NCBI RefSeq assembly: GCF_031822435.1
Contig: NZ_JAVQLW010000002.1
Span: 248,001-312,000, forward strand
Length of the DNA: 64,000 nt
Direction: 5' to 3'
Origin: Paracoccus sp. MBLB3053
GTDB taxonomy: Bacteria > Pseudomonadota > Alphaproteobacteria > Rhodobacterales > Rhodobacteraceae
The notes beneath the pieces are model-generated. The model was not told the origin of the DNA. It saw only the letters and a list, made by a program, of their open reading frames with translations, and searched no databases. Positions 26,146-35,417 of this stretch are shown here, in pieces; positions within the stretch are counted from its first letter, which is position 1, and each line of letters begins with the position of its first letter. A program made the position numbers and the translations under genes.

Positions 26146-27420
26146 TCAGACGATCCCGCCGCCGCTGCCCGTGACCTTCGGCCGCTTCTCGGCGACGCGG
26201 GCGCGATATCCCGAACGACGATAGCATGCCACGGGATCAATCGCGGCGCCCGCACGCAGGCGGGCCATTGCCAGGATCGGTTCGACATCGGTGCGGAACC
26301 CGGCGCGAAGGGTCGCGGCGGCCATCAGCGCATCATTCACCTCGCGATAACTCTCAAGCGCCTCGCGATCCACCAGTGATGCCTGGACATAGGCACGCTG
26401 GATCTCGCAGGCCGAGACAATCAGGCTTTCGATCGGGTCGGTCACGTTATGGCTCTGGTCGATCATGTGGGCGAGATCCAGGCCGGGCGTGTCCTCGAGC
26501 TCGACCAGCTCGTTGAAGACGAGGAACAGCCGGAAGGGCTCGATCGTGCCACTGTCCAGATCGTCGTCGCCATACTTGCTATCGTTGAAATGAAATCCAC
26601 CCAGCTTGCCCGCACGGATCAGGCGTGAGACGATCATCTCGATATTCACGTTAGGTGCGTGGTGGCCCAGATCGACCAGGCATTGCGCCTTGGGGCCGAG
26701 TTCCTGCGCCGTCATCAGGCTTGTGCCCCAGTCCTGCACCACGGTCGAATAAAAGGCCGGCTCATAGATCTTGTGCTCGGAAAAGATGTGCCAGTCATCG
26801 GGCAGGCCGGAATAGATCGCCTTCATCGAGTCGAGATAGCGCTCGAACTGACGGCTCAGCGACGTCTGACCCGGAAAGTTGGAACCGTCTCCGATCCAGA
26901 CGGTCAGGGCCTTCGAGCCAATTGCCTCGCCGATCTCGATGCATTCGAGGTTGTGTTCGATGGCCTGGCTGCGTGTCAGGGCGTCGGTATGGGAAAGCGA
27001 GCCGAATTTGTAGCTCTTTGGCTGGTCTGGCTGGTCCTGGAACGTGTTCGAGTTCATGGCGTCAAAGCCAAGGCCTACCTGTTCGGCCTTTTCCAGCAGC
27101 AAGGCGGGCTCGGCCTTGTCCCAGGGGATGTGCAGGCTGACCCTCGGCGTTGCCCCGGTAAGCTGGTGGATGACGCCACAATCGTCCAGCTTGTCCATGA
27201 TCCCGCGCGGCTCGCCCGCGCCGGGAAACCTGGCAAAGCGGGTGCCACCCGTGCCCGTTCCCCAGCTGGGGATCGCCACGCCAAAGGACATGGCGCGCGC
27301 CGTCAGCTTCTCGATATCAACGCCACGACGTGCGAGGCGTGCGCCAAGCCCCGCGTAATCGGCATCGAGGTCGGCTTCAAGGGTCGCGTTCGCGGCCTCG
27401 ATCATGCTTTCTTCGATCAT
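26146..27420 (-). CDS. rhaI: L-rhamnose isomerase, rhizobial/Pseudomonas stutzeri subtype
   Basis: A 424-residue TIM-barrel isomerase converting L-rhamnose to L-rhamnulose. Recognisable segments are IPSWGTGTGGTRFARFPG, HIPWDK, MNSNTFQDQP, WIGDGSNFPGQ, SEHKIYEPAFYSTVVQDWG, VDLGHHAPNVNIE and GGFHFNDSKYGDDDLDSG, which supply the metal-binding Glu, Asp and His residues. It is the second gene of the rhaDI transcript, 3 bases after rhaD. The subtype is distinct from E. coli RhaA. Confidence 0.93.
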   Translation of the reverse strand: MIEESMIEAANATLEADLDADYAGLGARLARRGVDIEKLTARAMSFGVAIPSWGTGTGGTRFARFPGAGEPRGIMDKLDDCGVIHQLTGATPRVSLHIPWDKAEPALLLEKAEQVGLGFDAMNSNTFQDQPDQPKSYKFGSLSHTDALTRSQAIEHNLECIEIGEAIGSKALTVWIGDGSNFPGQTSLSRQFERYLDSMKAIYSGLPDDWHIFSEHKIYEPAFYSTVVQDWGTSLMTAQELGPKAQCLVDLGHHAPNVNIEMIVSRLIRAGKLGGFHFNDSKYGDDDLDSGTIEPFRLFLVFNELVELEDTPGLDLAHMIDQSHNVTDPIESLIVSACEIQRAYVQASLVDREALESYREVNDALMAAATLRAGFRTDVEPILAMARLRAGAAIDPVACYRRSGYRARVAEKRPKVTGSGGGIV

Positions 27421-27423
27421 GGC

Positions 27424-29526
27424 TTACCTCGTGAAGGCCTGGACGTTTCCGGCATCGACATTGAGGATATTGCCCGTCGACTTGGCCGCCAGGTCAGACG
27501 CGAAGAAATAGGCTCCTTCGGCGATATCCTCGGGCAGCACCGCGCGCTTGAGCATCGAGCGCTGGCGATACATCTCCTCGAGCCCCGCCTTGTCCGTGCC
27601 ATAGGTCGAGGCGCGCTGATCCAGCCAATCGCCCTGCCAGATGCGAGAGCCGCGCAGGACGGCATCGGGGTTCACCACGTTCACGCGAATGCCGGCACCC
27701 GCGCCTTCTAGCGCAAGGCAGCGGGCAAGATGGATCTCGGCCGCCTTCGCGGTGCAGTAAGCCGAGGCGTTCGGGCTGGCAGCGAGCCCGTTCTTCGAGG
27801 CAACGAAGATGACCGAACCACCGATATCCTGTGCCCGCAGCACACGGAATGCCTCGCGGCTGACCAGAAAATATCCGGTGGACAGGATGTCCATGTTCTT
27901 GTTCCAGAGCGCCAGAGACGTCTCTTCGATCGGGGCGGAGGACGCGATACCCGCGTTCGAGACGAGAATGTCGAGGCCGCCGAATTCCACCGCCAGTTCC
28001 GCATAGGCGCGGGCAACCTGGTTTTCGTCGGTGACGTTCATCTGCACACTGCGAACGACATCCTTGCCATATCGCGCGACCAGTGCGCCATGCGTCTCGT
28101 CCAGCGCCTGCGCGTCGATGTCTGCCAGCATGACGCAGGCGCCTTCGCGCAGGAAACGCTCGGCCGTGGCGGCCCCGATCCCGCCGGCGCCGCCGGTTAC
28201 CAGCGCCACGCGTCCGGCCAGGGCTTTCGGCTTGGGCAAGCGCTGCAGCTTCGCTTCTTCAAGCAACCAGTATTCGATGTCGAAGGCTTCCTGCTCGGGC
28301 AGGCCCTGATAGGTGCCGACCGTGCTGGCCCCGCGCATGACGTTGATCGCGTTCACATAGAATTCGCCCGAGATCCGCGCCGTCGCCTTGTCGAGCGCAA
28401 AGGTGATCATGCCCACACCCGGTACAAGGTAGACCACCGCGTTCGGGTCGCGAAGGGCAGGGCTGTCGGCTCGTTTGCAGCGTCCGTAATAGGCCGCGTA
28501 GTCGTCGCGGTAATCCGCGATCGCCTTTTCCAGCCCAGCGATGGTGGCGTCAAGATCCGGCCTCGACGGGTCGAAGTCGACCACCAGCGGGCGGATCTTG
28601 GTGCGCAGAAAATGATCCGGGCAGGATGTTCCCAATGGTGCGAGCGTGCCGAGCATGCTTGATCCGACGAACGCCAGCACCGCGGCCTGATCGTCATAAT
28701 GGCCGACCTTGTACCCTTCCTTCGAGATCAGTCCGCGAATGACCGGCATCAGCCGCGCGGCGATCTCCCGCCGCTGTTCCGGGGGCAGGGAGGGAAGCTT
28801 TTCTCCGCCGAAAGCGGTTTTCCCGGCAGTCCGCCCATCCAGCCAGGCGGATGCCCGATTGATGATTTCAAGCGTGGTCAGATAGCACTCCTTGGCGTCG
28901 TCGGCCCAGGTGAACAGGCCGTGGCTTTCGAGCACGCAGCCCTTGGCACCGGGGTTCTCGGTCGCGAATTTCTCAAGCCACAGGCCCAGTTCATAGCCGG
29001 GCTTCTTCCACGGAAGCCAGCCGATCTCGTCGCCAAAAATCTCGGTCGTCAACTCACGCGAGTTGACCGAGGCGGCAATCGCGATGATTGCATCCGAATG
29101 CACGTGGTCGACATGCTTCCTTGGCACATAGGCGTGCAGCGGAGTATCGATCGAAGCCGCCCGCGGGTTCAGCGCGAAGGTGCAATGAGGGAGATAGCCC
29201 ACCATTTCATCCTCGAATTCGACACCGCGATACTTGCCTTTCAGCGTTTGGAGCTTATCCATGTAAAGTGTGGCGAAACCGTCCATTTTCATGGAACCGA
29301 TATCGCCGCCCGAGCCCTTGACCCACAGCACCTCGGTCTGCTCGCCGGTCAATGGATCGAGCTCCATGACTTTTGCCGAGGTATTGCCCCCGCCATAATT
29401 GGTCACGCGTTTGTCCGAGCCCAGCAGGTTCGAGCGATAAAGCAACTTTTCCGATTCGCTCATCGACGCGGCCTTGGCGTCGTCCCACAGGTTCTCCAAC
29501 CGGTTGCCCATCAGGGTAATGGTCAT
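27424..29526 (-). CDS. rhaD: bifunctional rhamnulose-1-phosphate aldolase / short-chain dehydrogenase
   Basis: A 700-residue fusion. The N-terminal ~420 residues are a class II aldolase domain splitting rhamnulose 1-phosphate into dihydroxyacetone phosphate and L-lactaldehyde, with zinc-site segments ALHAYVPRKHVDHVHSDAI-like and LESHGLFTWADD. The C-terminal ~260 residues are a Rossmann SDR domain with TGGAGGIG and the YCTAK catalytic YxxxK motif, probably oxidising lactaldehyde. This fusion is standard in rhizobia and Rhodobacterales. I start it at ATG 29526; an in-frame start at 29541 is less likely. Confidence 0.93.
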   Translation of the reverse strand: MTITLMGNRLENLWDDAKAASMSESEKLLYRSNLLGSDKRVTNYGGGNTSAKVMELDPLTGEQTEVLWVKGSGGDIGSMKMDGFATLYMDKLQTLKGKYRGVEFEDEMVGYLPHCTFALNPRAASIDTPLHAYVPRKHVDHVHSDAIIAIAASVNSRELTTEIFGDEIGWLPWKKPGYELGLWLEKFATENPGAKGCVLESHGLFTWADDAKECYLTTLEIINRASAWLDGRTAGKTAFGGEKLPSLPPEQRREIAARLMPVIRGLISKEGYKVGHYDDQAAVLAFVGSSMLGTLAPLGTSCPDHFLRTKIRPLVVDFDPSRPDLDATIAGLEKAIADYRDDYAAYYGRCKRADSPALRDPNAVVYLVPGVGMITFALDKATARISGEFYVNAINVMRGASTVGTYQGLPEQEAFDIEYWLLEEAKLQRLPKPKALAGRVALVTGGAGGIGAATAERFLREGACVMLADIDAQALDETHGALVARYGKDVVRSVQMNVTDENQVARAYAELAVEFGGLDILVSNAGIASSAPIEETSLALWNKNMDILSTGYFLVSREAFRVLRAQDIGGSVIFVASKNGLAASPNASAYCTAKAAEIHLARCLALEGAGAGIRVNVVNPDAVLRGSRIWQGDWLDQRASTYGTDKAGLEEMYRQRSMLKRAVLPEDIAEGAYFFASDLAAKSTGNILNVDAGNVQAFTR

Positions 29527-29652
29527 GGATGCCTCCCTCATCCGGCACGTCTCCGCGCCTCCCTTTCGGGCGATACACTGGAAATCCCGCCATGGTCAAT
29601 CACAAACAATCAAAACCGATCATTTTGCACCTGCAGAAAGTCGTCACTCGAT

Positions 29653-29670
29653 CAATGTTGATTGACATTG
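29653..29670. promoter_or_regulatory. candidate RhaR operator in the divergent rhaD-rhaR spacer
   Basis: CAATGT (29653-29658) and ACATTG (29665-29670) form a perfect inverted repeat around TGATTG. Further AATCA/TTGATT elements occur nearby at about 29597-29616, in an AT-richer spacer between divergent promoters. DeoR-family repressors often bind several such repeats. It lies 42 bases before rhaR. Confidence 0.5.
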
Positions 29671-29711
29671 CTTGAAGTTGATGGAAATCATTGTTCCGGG
29701 AAGAGGAAGCC

Positions 29712-30521
29712 ATGCTGGAAACGGAACGTCACCGCATCATCTTGTCTGCAGTGCAGGAACGACCGGTCGTGACCGTCGCAGATCTCTGCGCGCTGACCGG
29801 CGCTTCCGAGGCGACAGTGCGACGCGATATCGCGCAGCTTCATGTATCCAAGAAGCTGCGCCGGGTGCGGGGCGGGGCGGAAGCCATCGCGCCACCGCAA
29901 TTCGTGGGAATCAACGCCCGTCCCTTCGCGGTCAATCAGACGATCAATATCGCTCAGAAACGCGCAATCGCTCAGGCGGCCGTCGATCTGTGCGAGGACG
30001 GTGATCCGATCATCATCAATGGCGGAACGACGACGTTCCAGATGGTTCATCCTCTGACCACCAAACGGCTGCAGGTCTTCACCAACAGCTTCCCGATCGC
30101 GGAGCACCTGCTGAAGCAATCGAAGAACACGGTCCTCGTGCCGGCCGGCGCGATCTACCGAGAGCAGAACATCATCCTGTCGCCATTCGATGAGGATGGC
30201 AGCAATCACTTCTATGCACGTCGCATGTTCATGGGATGCCGCGGGCTGGGGCCGCTGGGCCTGATGGAAGGGGACCCATTGCTGGTTCAGGCCGAACAGA
30301 AACTGATCGATCAGGCGGATGAGCTGGTCGTCCTGGCGGACAGTTCGAAATTTCGCCAGCGCTCAAGCCTTCTGCTCTGTCCGTTGAACCGCATTCATAC
30401 CGTCATCACCGATGACGGCATCGAGGATCGCGCCGCACAGATGCTTGAGGCGGCCGAGATCCGTCTGATCGTGGCCGAAAAGGGCACGAACGACCGAAGG
30501 AACCGCGCGCAGGAGGAGTGA
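29712..30521 (+). CDS. rhaR: DeoR-family regulator of rhamnose catabolism
   Basis: A 269-residue DeoR-type repressor: N-terminal winged helix (TVADLCALTGASEATVRRDIAQL, residues about 20-42, with RVRGGAE) and a C-terminal sugar-phosphate sensor domain (GDPIIINGGTTTFQM, LVPAGAIYRE, EQKLIDQADELVVLADSSKF). The location, divergent from rhaDI and first in rhaRSTPQUK, matches the Rhizobium leguminosarum locus, where this regulator controls both arms. ATG 29712 follows AGAGGA at 29703-29708; a TTG at 29691 is rejected. Confidence 0.9.
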   Translation: MLETERHRIILSAVQERPVVTVADLCALTGASEATVRRDIAQLHVSKKLRRVRGGAEAIAPPQFVGINARPFAVNQTINIAQKRAIAQAAVDLCEDGDPIIINGGTTTFQMVHPLTTKRLQVFTNSFPIAEHLLKQSKNTVLVPAGAIYREQNIILSPFDEDGSNHFYARRMFMGCRGLGPLGLMEGDPLLVQAEQKLIDQADELVVLADSSKFRQRSSLLLCPLNRIHTVITDDGIEDRAAQMLEAAEIRLIVAEKGTNDRRNRAQEE

Positions 30522-30551
30522 CGCGCGACATCGCTCACAGGGGAGGAAGAC

Positions 30552-31544
30552 ATGAGCATTCTGAGAAAGGTCCTGACGACGGCCGCCATGGCCTCGGCAT
30601 TGATGGCCGGTACGGCCCATGCCGAGGAAATGCGGATCGCACTTGTCGTCAAGGCATTGGGGATCGGCTTTTTCGAAGCCGCCAACAAGGGGGCCGAAGA
30701 AGCCGCAAAGGAACTCGGCGACGTCAAGATCATCTATACCGGTCCGACAGACACGACTGCCGAAGGCCAAATCGAGGTGATCAACAGCCTGATCGCGCAG
30801 AAGGTGGATGCGATCGCCGTCAGCGCCAATGATACCGACGCACTGGTGCCTACGCTGAAAAAGGCGATGGATCGCGGGATCACCGTCATCAGCTGGGATT
30901 CCGGAGTTGCCCCCGAAGGGCGGCAGATGCACCTGAACCCGTCCTCGTCACCGCTGATCGGCAACATGATCATCAAGCTTGCCGCCGACAACCTGCCTGA
31001 TGGCGGAGAGGTCGCGGTCCTTTCCGCTACCTCTACCTCGACGAACCAGAACACATGGATCGAGGAAATGAAGAAGGTCGAGGGCAATTATCCCAAGGTC
31101 AAGGTTGTAGGCACGGTCTATGGCGACGATCTTGCCGACAAGTCCTACCGCGAGGCGCAGGGCCTGATGCAGACCTATCCGGATCTCAAGGCGATCATTG
31201 CGCCGACCTCGGTCGGGATCGTCGCGGCCGCTCAGGCCGTAACGGATGCGGGCAAGGTTGGGGCGGTGAATGTGACCGGGCTGGGCCTGCCATCGGAAAT
31301 GGCAGGGCATGTGAAATCGGGCGCCTCGAAGTCTTTTGCCATTTGGAACCCCATCGATCTGGGCTATTCCGCCACGATGGCGGCCTATCATCTGGCCAAG
31401 GGTGACGCCAAGGCCGAGCCGGGCGCCAAGATCTCGATCGGACGCATGGGTGATATCACGCTTGACGACAATAACGAGGCGGCGATGGCCGATCCGTTCG
31501 TCTACGACGAAAGCAATATCGACGAGTTCAGCTCGATCTTCTGA
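30552..31544 (+). CDS. rhaS: rhamnose ABC transporter substrate-binding protein
   Basis: A 330-residue periplasmic protein of the RbsB/PBP-1 type with a signal peptide (cut after THAEE, about residue 24). It shows ALVVKALGIGFFEAANKGAEEA, VDAIAVSANDTDALVP and ITVISWDSGVAPEGRQMHLNPSS, close to known RhaS proteins that bind rhamnose. It lies 30 bases after rhaR with a GGGGAGG ribosome binding site. A strong hairpin follows the stop. Confidence 0.92.
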   Translation: MSILRKVLTTAAMASALMAGTAHAEEMRIALVVKALGIGFFEAANKGAEEAAKELGDVKIIYTGPTDTTAEGQIEVINSLIAQKVDAIAVSANDTDALVPTLKKAMDRGITVISWDSGVAPEGRQMHLNPSSSPLIGNMIIKLAADNLPDGGEVAVLSATSTSTNQNTWIEEMKKVEGNYPKVKVVGTVYGDDLADKSYREAQGLMQTYPDLKAIIAPTSVGIVAAAQAVTDAGKVGAVNVTGLGLPSEMAGHVKSGASKSFAIWNPIDLGYSATMAAYHLAKGDAKAEPGAKISIGRMGDITLDDNNEAAMADPFVYDESNIDEFSSIF

Positions 31545-31560
31545 TCCCTGCCAGAGCGAT

Positions 31561-31585
31561 CCCCGGCGTGCAAGTCGCGCCGGGG
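31561..31585 (+). terminator. hairpin between rhaS and rhaT
   Basis: CCCCGGCG (31561-31568) and CGCCGGGG (31578-31585) form a perfect 8-bp stem with a 9-base loop, 17 bases after the rhaS stop. It is followed only by a short T stretch (CCCATTTCCC). Probably a partial terminator or RNA-end protector that raises binding protein over ATPase and permeases. Confidence 0.6.
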
Positions 31586-31607
31586 CCCATTTCCCGAGGA
31601 CCCGAAT

Positions 31608-33149
31608 ATGCAGGCTGGAAATCGGCCGCAGGATGGCACCGAAGCGGTGCTGTCGCTGCGCGGCATCGTCAAGACATTCCCCGGCGTGCGCGCCCTTGAC
31701 GGCGTGCAACTGGATCTGTTTTCCGGCCAGGTGACCGCACTTGTCGGCGAGAACGGGGCCGGCAAATCGACCATCGTCAAGATCCTGACCGGGATCTATC
31801 ACCCCGATGAGGGGGAAATCCTTCTGGACGGGGAACCGGTTCACCTGCCTTCGGCCCAGGCGGCGGCTCACGCGGGCGTCACCGCAATTCATCAGGAAAC
31901 AGTGCTGTTCGACGAGCTTACGGTGGCCGAGAATATCTTCATCGGGCATGCCCCCCGCACAAGGTTCGGGCTGATCGATCGCCGTGCCATGCGTGAGCGC
32001 GCACGCGAGATCCTTGGCGGGATCGGTGCCGATCTTGATCCGGCCACACGGCTGCGCGATCTGGGCATCGCCAGCAAGCATCTGGTCGCGATCGCGCGCG
32101 CGCTCTCGGTCGATGCGCGAGTCGTCATCATGGACGAGCCGACAGCAGCCCTTTCGCACAAGGAAATCGGTGAGCTTTACGAGCTGGTCGAAAAGCTGAA
32201 GGCACAGGGCAAGGCGATCCTCTTCATCAGCCACAAGTTCGACGAGATCTTTCGCATCGCCGATCGCTGGACTGTCTTCCGGGATGGGCAATTCGTCGGA
32301 GAAGGACGTATCGCGGATGTCGACGAAGCCGATCTGGTCAGGATGATGGTCGGCCGCTCGGTCGACCAAATCTACCCCAAGCGCCCGGCCGAGATCGGGG
32401 GCGAGGTTCTGAAGGTCGTGGGCTACGGCCATCCGACGGAATTTGCCGATATCAACTTCACCCTGCACAAGGGCGAGATCCTGGGTTTCTACGGTCTGGT
32501 CGGCGCGGGACGGTCCGAGCTGATGCAGGCCCTGTTCGGGATCACCCGACCTTCGCGCGGGGCCTGTCGGATCGACGGGAAGGTCCGTGTGATCCGATCT
32601 ACGGCGCAGGCCGTTGATGCGGGCATCGTCTATGTCCCCGAGGATCGCGGCAAGCAGGGCGCGGTCAAGGGGTTGCCTATCTTCCAGAACGTGACGCTGC
32701 CGTCGCTTGCGCGCACAGGTCGCGCCGGTTTTCTGCGTCTGACGCAGGAATTCGCGCTCGCCCGCGAATATACCCAGCGGCTTGATCTGCGGGCGGCGAG
32801 CCTAGATCAGGACGTGGCGCTGCTGTCCGGGGGAAACCAGCAAAAGGTCGTGATCGCGAAATGGCTCGCGACCCGGCCCCGCGTCATCATCCTCGACGAG
32901 CCGACCAAGGGGATCGATATCGGGTCGAAGGCTGCCGTTCATGACTTCATGTCCGAGCTTGCCGCGCAAGGTCTGTCTGTCATCATGGTCAGCAGCGAGA
33001 TCCCCGAGGTTGTGGGCATGTCCGACCGTGTGATCGTCATGCGTGAGGGGCGCATCGCCGGTGAGTTCGAAGGCCCGGCCATGACCCCCGAGAACCTCGT
33101 GCGTGCCGCGGTCGGCATTTCCGGTTCTGCGCCGGAGGTCGCGGCATGA
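31608..33149 (+). CDS. rhaT: rhamnose ABC transporter ATP-binding protein (two ABC domains)
   Basis: A 513-residue sugar-type ATPase with tandem ABC domains. The first has Walker A GENGAGKST and Walker B VVIMDEPTAALS, but its signature region is LGIASKHLVAIARAL. The second has a degenerate Walker A (GLVGAGRSEL), the signature LLSGGNQQKVVIAKW and Walker B VIILDEPTKGIDIG. This asymmetry is normal for RbsA/MglA-type proteins. It overlaps rhaP by 4 bases. The rhizobial name RhaT is unrelated to the E. coli rhamnose symporter. Confidence 0.92.
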   Translation: MQAGNRPQDGTEAVLSLRGIVKTFPGVRALDGVQLDLFSGQVTALVGENGAGKSTIVKILTGIYHPDEGEILLDGEPVHLPSAQAAAHAGVTAIHQETVLFDELTVAENIFIGHAPRTRFGLIDRRAMRERAREILGGIGADLDPATRLRDLGIASKHLVAIARALSVDARVVIMDEPTAALSHKEIGELYELVEKLKAQGKAILFISHKFDEIFRIADRWTVFRDGQFVGEGRIADVDEADLVRMMVGRSVDQIYPKRPAEIGGEVLKVVGYGHPTEFADINFTLHKGEILGFYGLVGAGRSELMQALFGITRPSRGACRIDGKVRVIRSTAQAVDAGIVYVPEDRGKQGAVKGLPIFQNVTLPSLARTGRAGFLRLTQEFALAREYTQRLDLRAASLDQDVALLSGGNQQKVVIAKWLATRPRVIILDEPTKGIDIGSKAAVHDFMSELAAQGLSVIMVSSEIPEVVGMSDRVIVMREGRIAGEFEGPAMTPENLVRAAVGISGSAPEVAA

Positions 33150-34117
33150 GGTATCTGAAATCTCGCGAAGCCATTCTAGCGCTGGCCATCGTTGTGTTGC
33201 TTGGCGTCATCGCCAGCCGCTTTCCGGGCTTTGTCCGGCCGTCCAACCTCGCGCGGGTATTTACCGATACGGCACCGCTTATCCTGCTTGCGCTCGGCCA
33301 GATGGCCGTGATCCTCACGAAATGCATAGATCTTTCGGTTGCGGCGAACCTTGCGTTTTGTGGAATGGTCGCGGCACTGATGAACGGGGCGGGGGTGCCC
33401 TTGCCTCTGATCCTGCTCGCAGTCATTGGACTTGGCGCAAGCCTCGGGGCGATCAACGGCCTTCTGGTCTGGCGGCTCGGGATTCCGTCGATCGTGGTGA
33501 CGCTTGGGACCATGACCATCTATCGCGGCACGATCTTCCTGATGACCGGCGGGGCATGGATCAATGCCCACCAGATGACGTCGGGTTTCAAGGCCTTCCC
33601 GCGTCACGTGCTTGCAGGTTTGCCGATCATGGCCTGGATCGCAATCGCAGCCATCGCGCTTGTCGCGCTCCTGATGACTCGAACCGCACTGGGCCGCGCC
33701 TTCTATGCAGTCGGCGGCAATCCGCATGCCGCGATCTATGCGGGCATTTCGGTCGGGCGTAGCCAATTTGCGGCATTCGTTCTGGCGGGGGCTCTGGCAG
33801 GCCTCACGGGATATCTCTGGGTCGCGCGATACGCCGTGGCCTATGTCGACATCGCGGGTGGGTTCGAACTGGACGTGGTCGCGGCCTGCGTCATCGGCGG
33901 CATCGCCATCGCAGGCGGGGCAGGGACGGTGGCAGGTGCGGTCATGGGGGCATTGTTCCTGGGTATCATCAAGAACGCGCTTCCGGTCGTCGGCATTTCG
34001 CCCTTCTGGCAGATGGCGATCTCGGGTTCGGCAATTCTGATCGCGATTGCATTCAACGCCACCAGCCAACGCATACCTGGCCGCATCATCCTGAAACAGG
34101 CAGGACATCGGACATGA
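33146..34117 (+). CDS. rhaP: rhamnose ABC transporter permease
   Basis: A 323-residue RbsC-type permease with eight to ten hydrophobic segments. Family features are ALGQMAVILTKCIDLSVAANLAF near the N-terminus, GLLVWRLGIPSIVVTLGTM, RTALGRAFYAVGGNPHAA and the C-terminal GGIAIAGGAGTVAGAVMGAL. It forms a heterodimer with RhaQ and overlaps its neighbours by 4 bases each side. Confidence 0.9.
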   Translation: MRYLKSREAILALAIVVLLGVIASRFPGFVRPSNLARVFTDTAPLILLALGQMAVILTKCIDLSVAANLAFCGMVAALMNGAGVPLPLILLAVIGLGASLGAINGLLVWRLGIPSIVVTLGTMTIYRGTIFLMTGGAWINAHQMTSGFKAFPRHVLAGLPIMAWIAIAAIALVALLMTRTALGRAFYAVGGNPHAAIYAGISVGRSQFAAFVLAGALAGLTGYLWVARYAVAYVDIAGGFELDVVAACVIGGIAIAGGAGTVAGAVMGALFLGIIKNALPVVGISPFWQMAISGSAILIAIAFNATSQRIPGRIILKQAGHRT

Positions 34118-35103
34118 CCGCCTTGACCGGACGCCAGATCCCCGACCGCCTGAGCAGCCCGGCATCCCGCGCGCTGAAAAGCTGGGAGGCGCTTCTGCTG
34201 ATCGTGGCCATCGCGATCTTCATCCTGAACACCCTGGCCTCGCCCTATTTCCTCGATCCGTGGAACCTTTCAGATGCGAGCTACAACTTCACCGAAAAGG
34301 CGATGATCGCGTTCGCCATGGCGATGCTCATCGTGGCAGGTGAAATCGACCTGTCCGTTGGTTCGATCATCGCGCTTTCTTCGACTGTCATGGGTGCGGC
34401 CATGGCGGCGGGTGCGTCGACGCCACTGCTGGTTCTGCTTGGGCTTGGCACGGGCGTGGCTTGCGGGGCATTCAACGGCCTTCTGGTCGCGCGGTTCGGC
34501 CTGCCCTCGATCGTGGTCACGATCGGCACGATGAGCCTGTTTCGCGGCATCAGCTATATCGCCCTGGGCGACGGTGCCTTCACCGGTTACCCGTCAAGCT
34601 TCGCCTGGTTCGGTCAGGGCTACGTCTTCTGGGTCATCACCGTCGAGCTGGTGATCTTTGCGATCGCGGCGCTTATCTTCGGCATCCTGCTGCACCGAAC
34701 GAGCTTTGGGCGCATGGTCTATGCCATCGGCAACAATGCGACCGCTGCGCGCTTTTCGGGGATCCGCGTCGACCGCATCCGGTTCATCCTGTTCCTGCTG
34801 ACCGGGTTGATGAGCGGCATCGCTTCGGTCTGCCTGACCTCGCGCCTTGGATCGACGCGGCCCTCGATCGCCTCGGGCTTCGAGCTCGAGGTCGTCACGA
34901 TCGTCGTGCTGGGCGGTGTCAGCATCCTGGGCGGGTCGGGATCGATTGCCGGTGTGGTGCTGGCTGCCTTCGTGATGGGGCTGGTGACATTCGGGCTTGG
35001 TCTGCTCAACGTGCCAGGCATCGTGATGTCCATCATCGTCGGGGCGCTCTTGATCGCGGTGATCGCGATCCCGCGTCTGTGGTCCATGACCAGGAGGGCG
35101 TGA
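34114..35103 (+). CDS. rhaQ: rhamnose ABC transporter permease, second subunit
   Basis: A 329-residue RbsC-type permease paralogous to Rha[64 protein letters not shown] and [19 protein letters not shown]. It has eight or more hydrophobic segments. The start overlaps rhaP by 4 bases and the stop overlaps rhaU by one base. Confidence 0.9.
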   Translation: MTALTGRQIPDRLSSPASRALKSWEALLLIVAIAIFILNTLASPYFLDPWNLSDASYNFTEKAMIAFAMAMLIVAGEIDLSVGSIIALSSTVMGAAMAAGASTPLLVLLGLGTGVACGAFNGLLVARFGLPSIVVTIGTMSLFRGISYIALGDGAFTGYPSSFAWFGQGYVFWVITVELVIFAIAALIFGILLHRTSFGRMVYAIGNNATAARFSGIRVDRIRFILFLLTGLMSGIASVCLTSRLGSTRPSIASGFELEVVTIVVLGGVSILGGSGSIAGVVLAAFVMGLVTFGLGLLNVPGIVMSIIVGALLIAVIAIPRLWSMTRRA

Positions 35104-35417
35104 TGCAGCAATACGCATTTCGCATGATGCTGAAGCCCGGAATGGCCAATGAATACCGCCGTCGCCATGATGAGATCTGGCCCGAACTGGTCGTGCTTCT
35201 GCAGGAGGCGGGGATCAGGAATTACTCAATCCATCTCGACCCAGAGACAAACGCCCTTTTCGGCATCCTTTGGCGCGATGACGATCACCGCATGGACGAC
35301 CTGCCATCCCATCCCGTCATGCGGCGCTGGTGGGCCCATATGGCCGACATCATGCAGACCCATCCCGACAACGAACCTGTGGCGGTGCCGCTGATAAGGA
35401 TGTTCCATCTGCCATGA
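35103..35417 (+). CDS. rhaU: L-rhamnose mutarotase
   Basis: A 104-residue ferredoxin-fold dimeric enzyme that interconverts the anomers of L-rhamnose so the isomerase receives the right one. The family motifs are complete: [40 protein letters not shown] and [15 protein letters not shown]. His, Tyr and Trp residues of the sugar pocket are present. It overlaps rhaQ by one base and rhaK by 4 bases. Confidence 0.94.
   Translation: MQQYAFRMMLKPGMANEYRRRHDEIWPELVVLLQEAGIRNYSIHLDPETNALFGILWRDDDHRMDDLPSHPVMRRWWAHMADIMQTHPDNEPVAVPLIRMFHLP

Noticed and set aside
30948..32468. Antisense reading frame of about 506 residues opposite rhaS and rhaT
   Set aside because: It spans two clearly identified genes on the other strand and resembles no family.
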